Below are positions 33,780 to 33,815 of a DNA stretch of 33,815 bases, piece after piece. This DNA is from Saprospiraceae bacterium (lineage in GTDB: Bacteria > Bacteroidota > Bacteroidia > Chitinophagales > Saprospiraceae). Location of the stretch: assembly GCA_019634045.1 (NCBI GenBank), contig JAHQWA010000178.1, positions 1 through 33,815 on the forward strand, in the 5' to 3' direction. Every line of letters starts with the position of its first letter. Positions within the stretch are counted from its first letter, which is position 1. The notes beneath the pieces are model-generated. The model ran no database searches, was not told the origin of the DNA, and saw only the letters and a program-made list of their open reading frames with translations. The translations under genes were made by a program, and so were the position numbers.

Positions 33780-33815
33780 AAAGCTCCATTGATGATATGT
33801 CTCCTGAGTTCCTAG
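33764..33815 (+). CDS. larC: LarC C-terminal (LarC2) part, -1 frame, cut by window edge
   Basis: In the -1 frame the sequence reads VYLQLESSIDDMSPEFL up to the right edge with no stop. This matches the start of the LarC2 domain (the family motif is close to LETNIDDMxPE). It has no start codon of its own nearby in frame except ATG at 33797, which is too late, so it is read by frameshift from LarC1. Only the first 17 residues are in view. Confidence 0.85.

Noticed and set aside
1-33815. CRISPR arrays, IS elements, phage or conjugation genes
   Set aside because: No regular repeat-spacer pattern, transposase, integrase or phage structural gene was seen on reading both strands.

Overview
The window looks like a chromosomal segment of a Bacteroidota bacterium, probably close to the Saprospirales/Lewinella group (lineage inferred, not proven). 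The support is: a giant PKD-type surface protein ending in a type B sorting domain of the type IX secretion system, two DUF6089-type outer-membrane barrels (one fused to thrombospondin-3 repeats and OmpA), a eukaryote-like class Ia NrdA/NrdB pair, and several good matches to the Bacteroidota -7 box TAnnTTTG. Genes generally lack Shine-Dalgarno sequences. I saw no phage, IS element, CRISPR array, rRNA or tRNA.

Layout. 1-6.7 kb: a lipoprotein cut by the left edge (-), an SPFH/band-7 membrane protein (+), a small outer-membrane barrel (-) converging on a shared terminator, and the 1283-residue T9SS cargo protein (-). 6.9-9.1 kb: nnr (NAD(P)HX repair) and a sirtuin two bases apart, a small NAD-related operon ending in a perfect 15-bp hairpin. 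9.1-11.6 kb: two paralogous envelope proteins (-). 11.6-15.9 kb: the nrdB-nrdA operon (-); about 0.2-0.35 kb upstream of nrdB lies a tight cluster of DnaA-box sequences. 15.9-18.9 kb: corA, a membrane-anchored HExxH protein and a LolC/LolE-type permease (-). From 19.2 kb to the right edge every gene is on the + strand: tyrS, a PhzF-family isomerase, a Cys/Met-type PLP enzyme with a small membrane protein, an OPT-family transporter, a pair of planctomycete-type genes (PSCyt1/DUF1549/LamG/DUF1553 and DUF1501), then a Tat-exported aldo/keto reductase followed directly by larE-larB-larC.

How genes work together. larE, larB and larC together build the nickel-pincer nucleotide cofactor (LarB: carboxylation and hydrolysis of NaAD; LarE: sulfur insertion; LarC: nickel insertion). 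larC is split into two frames joined by a canonical -1 slippery heptamer (A AAA AAG), and LarE carries a three-cysteine set suggesting an iron-sulfur, catalytic sulfur transferase. No LarA-type client enzyme is in the window. NrdA/NrdB supply dNTPs, and the DnaA-box cluster upstream suggests either replication-linked control of dNTP synthesis or a replication origin.

The most interesting items are the DnaA-box array (four exact copies of a 12-mer within 103 bp, beside AT-rich DNA and about 3.5 kb from a strand switch), the larC frameshift, a possible two-hairpin small RNA or leader upstream of the OmpA gene, and a perfect 21-bp inverted repeat upstream of the DUF1553 gene.
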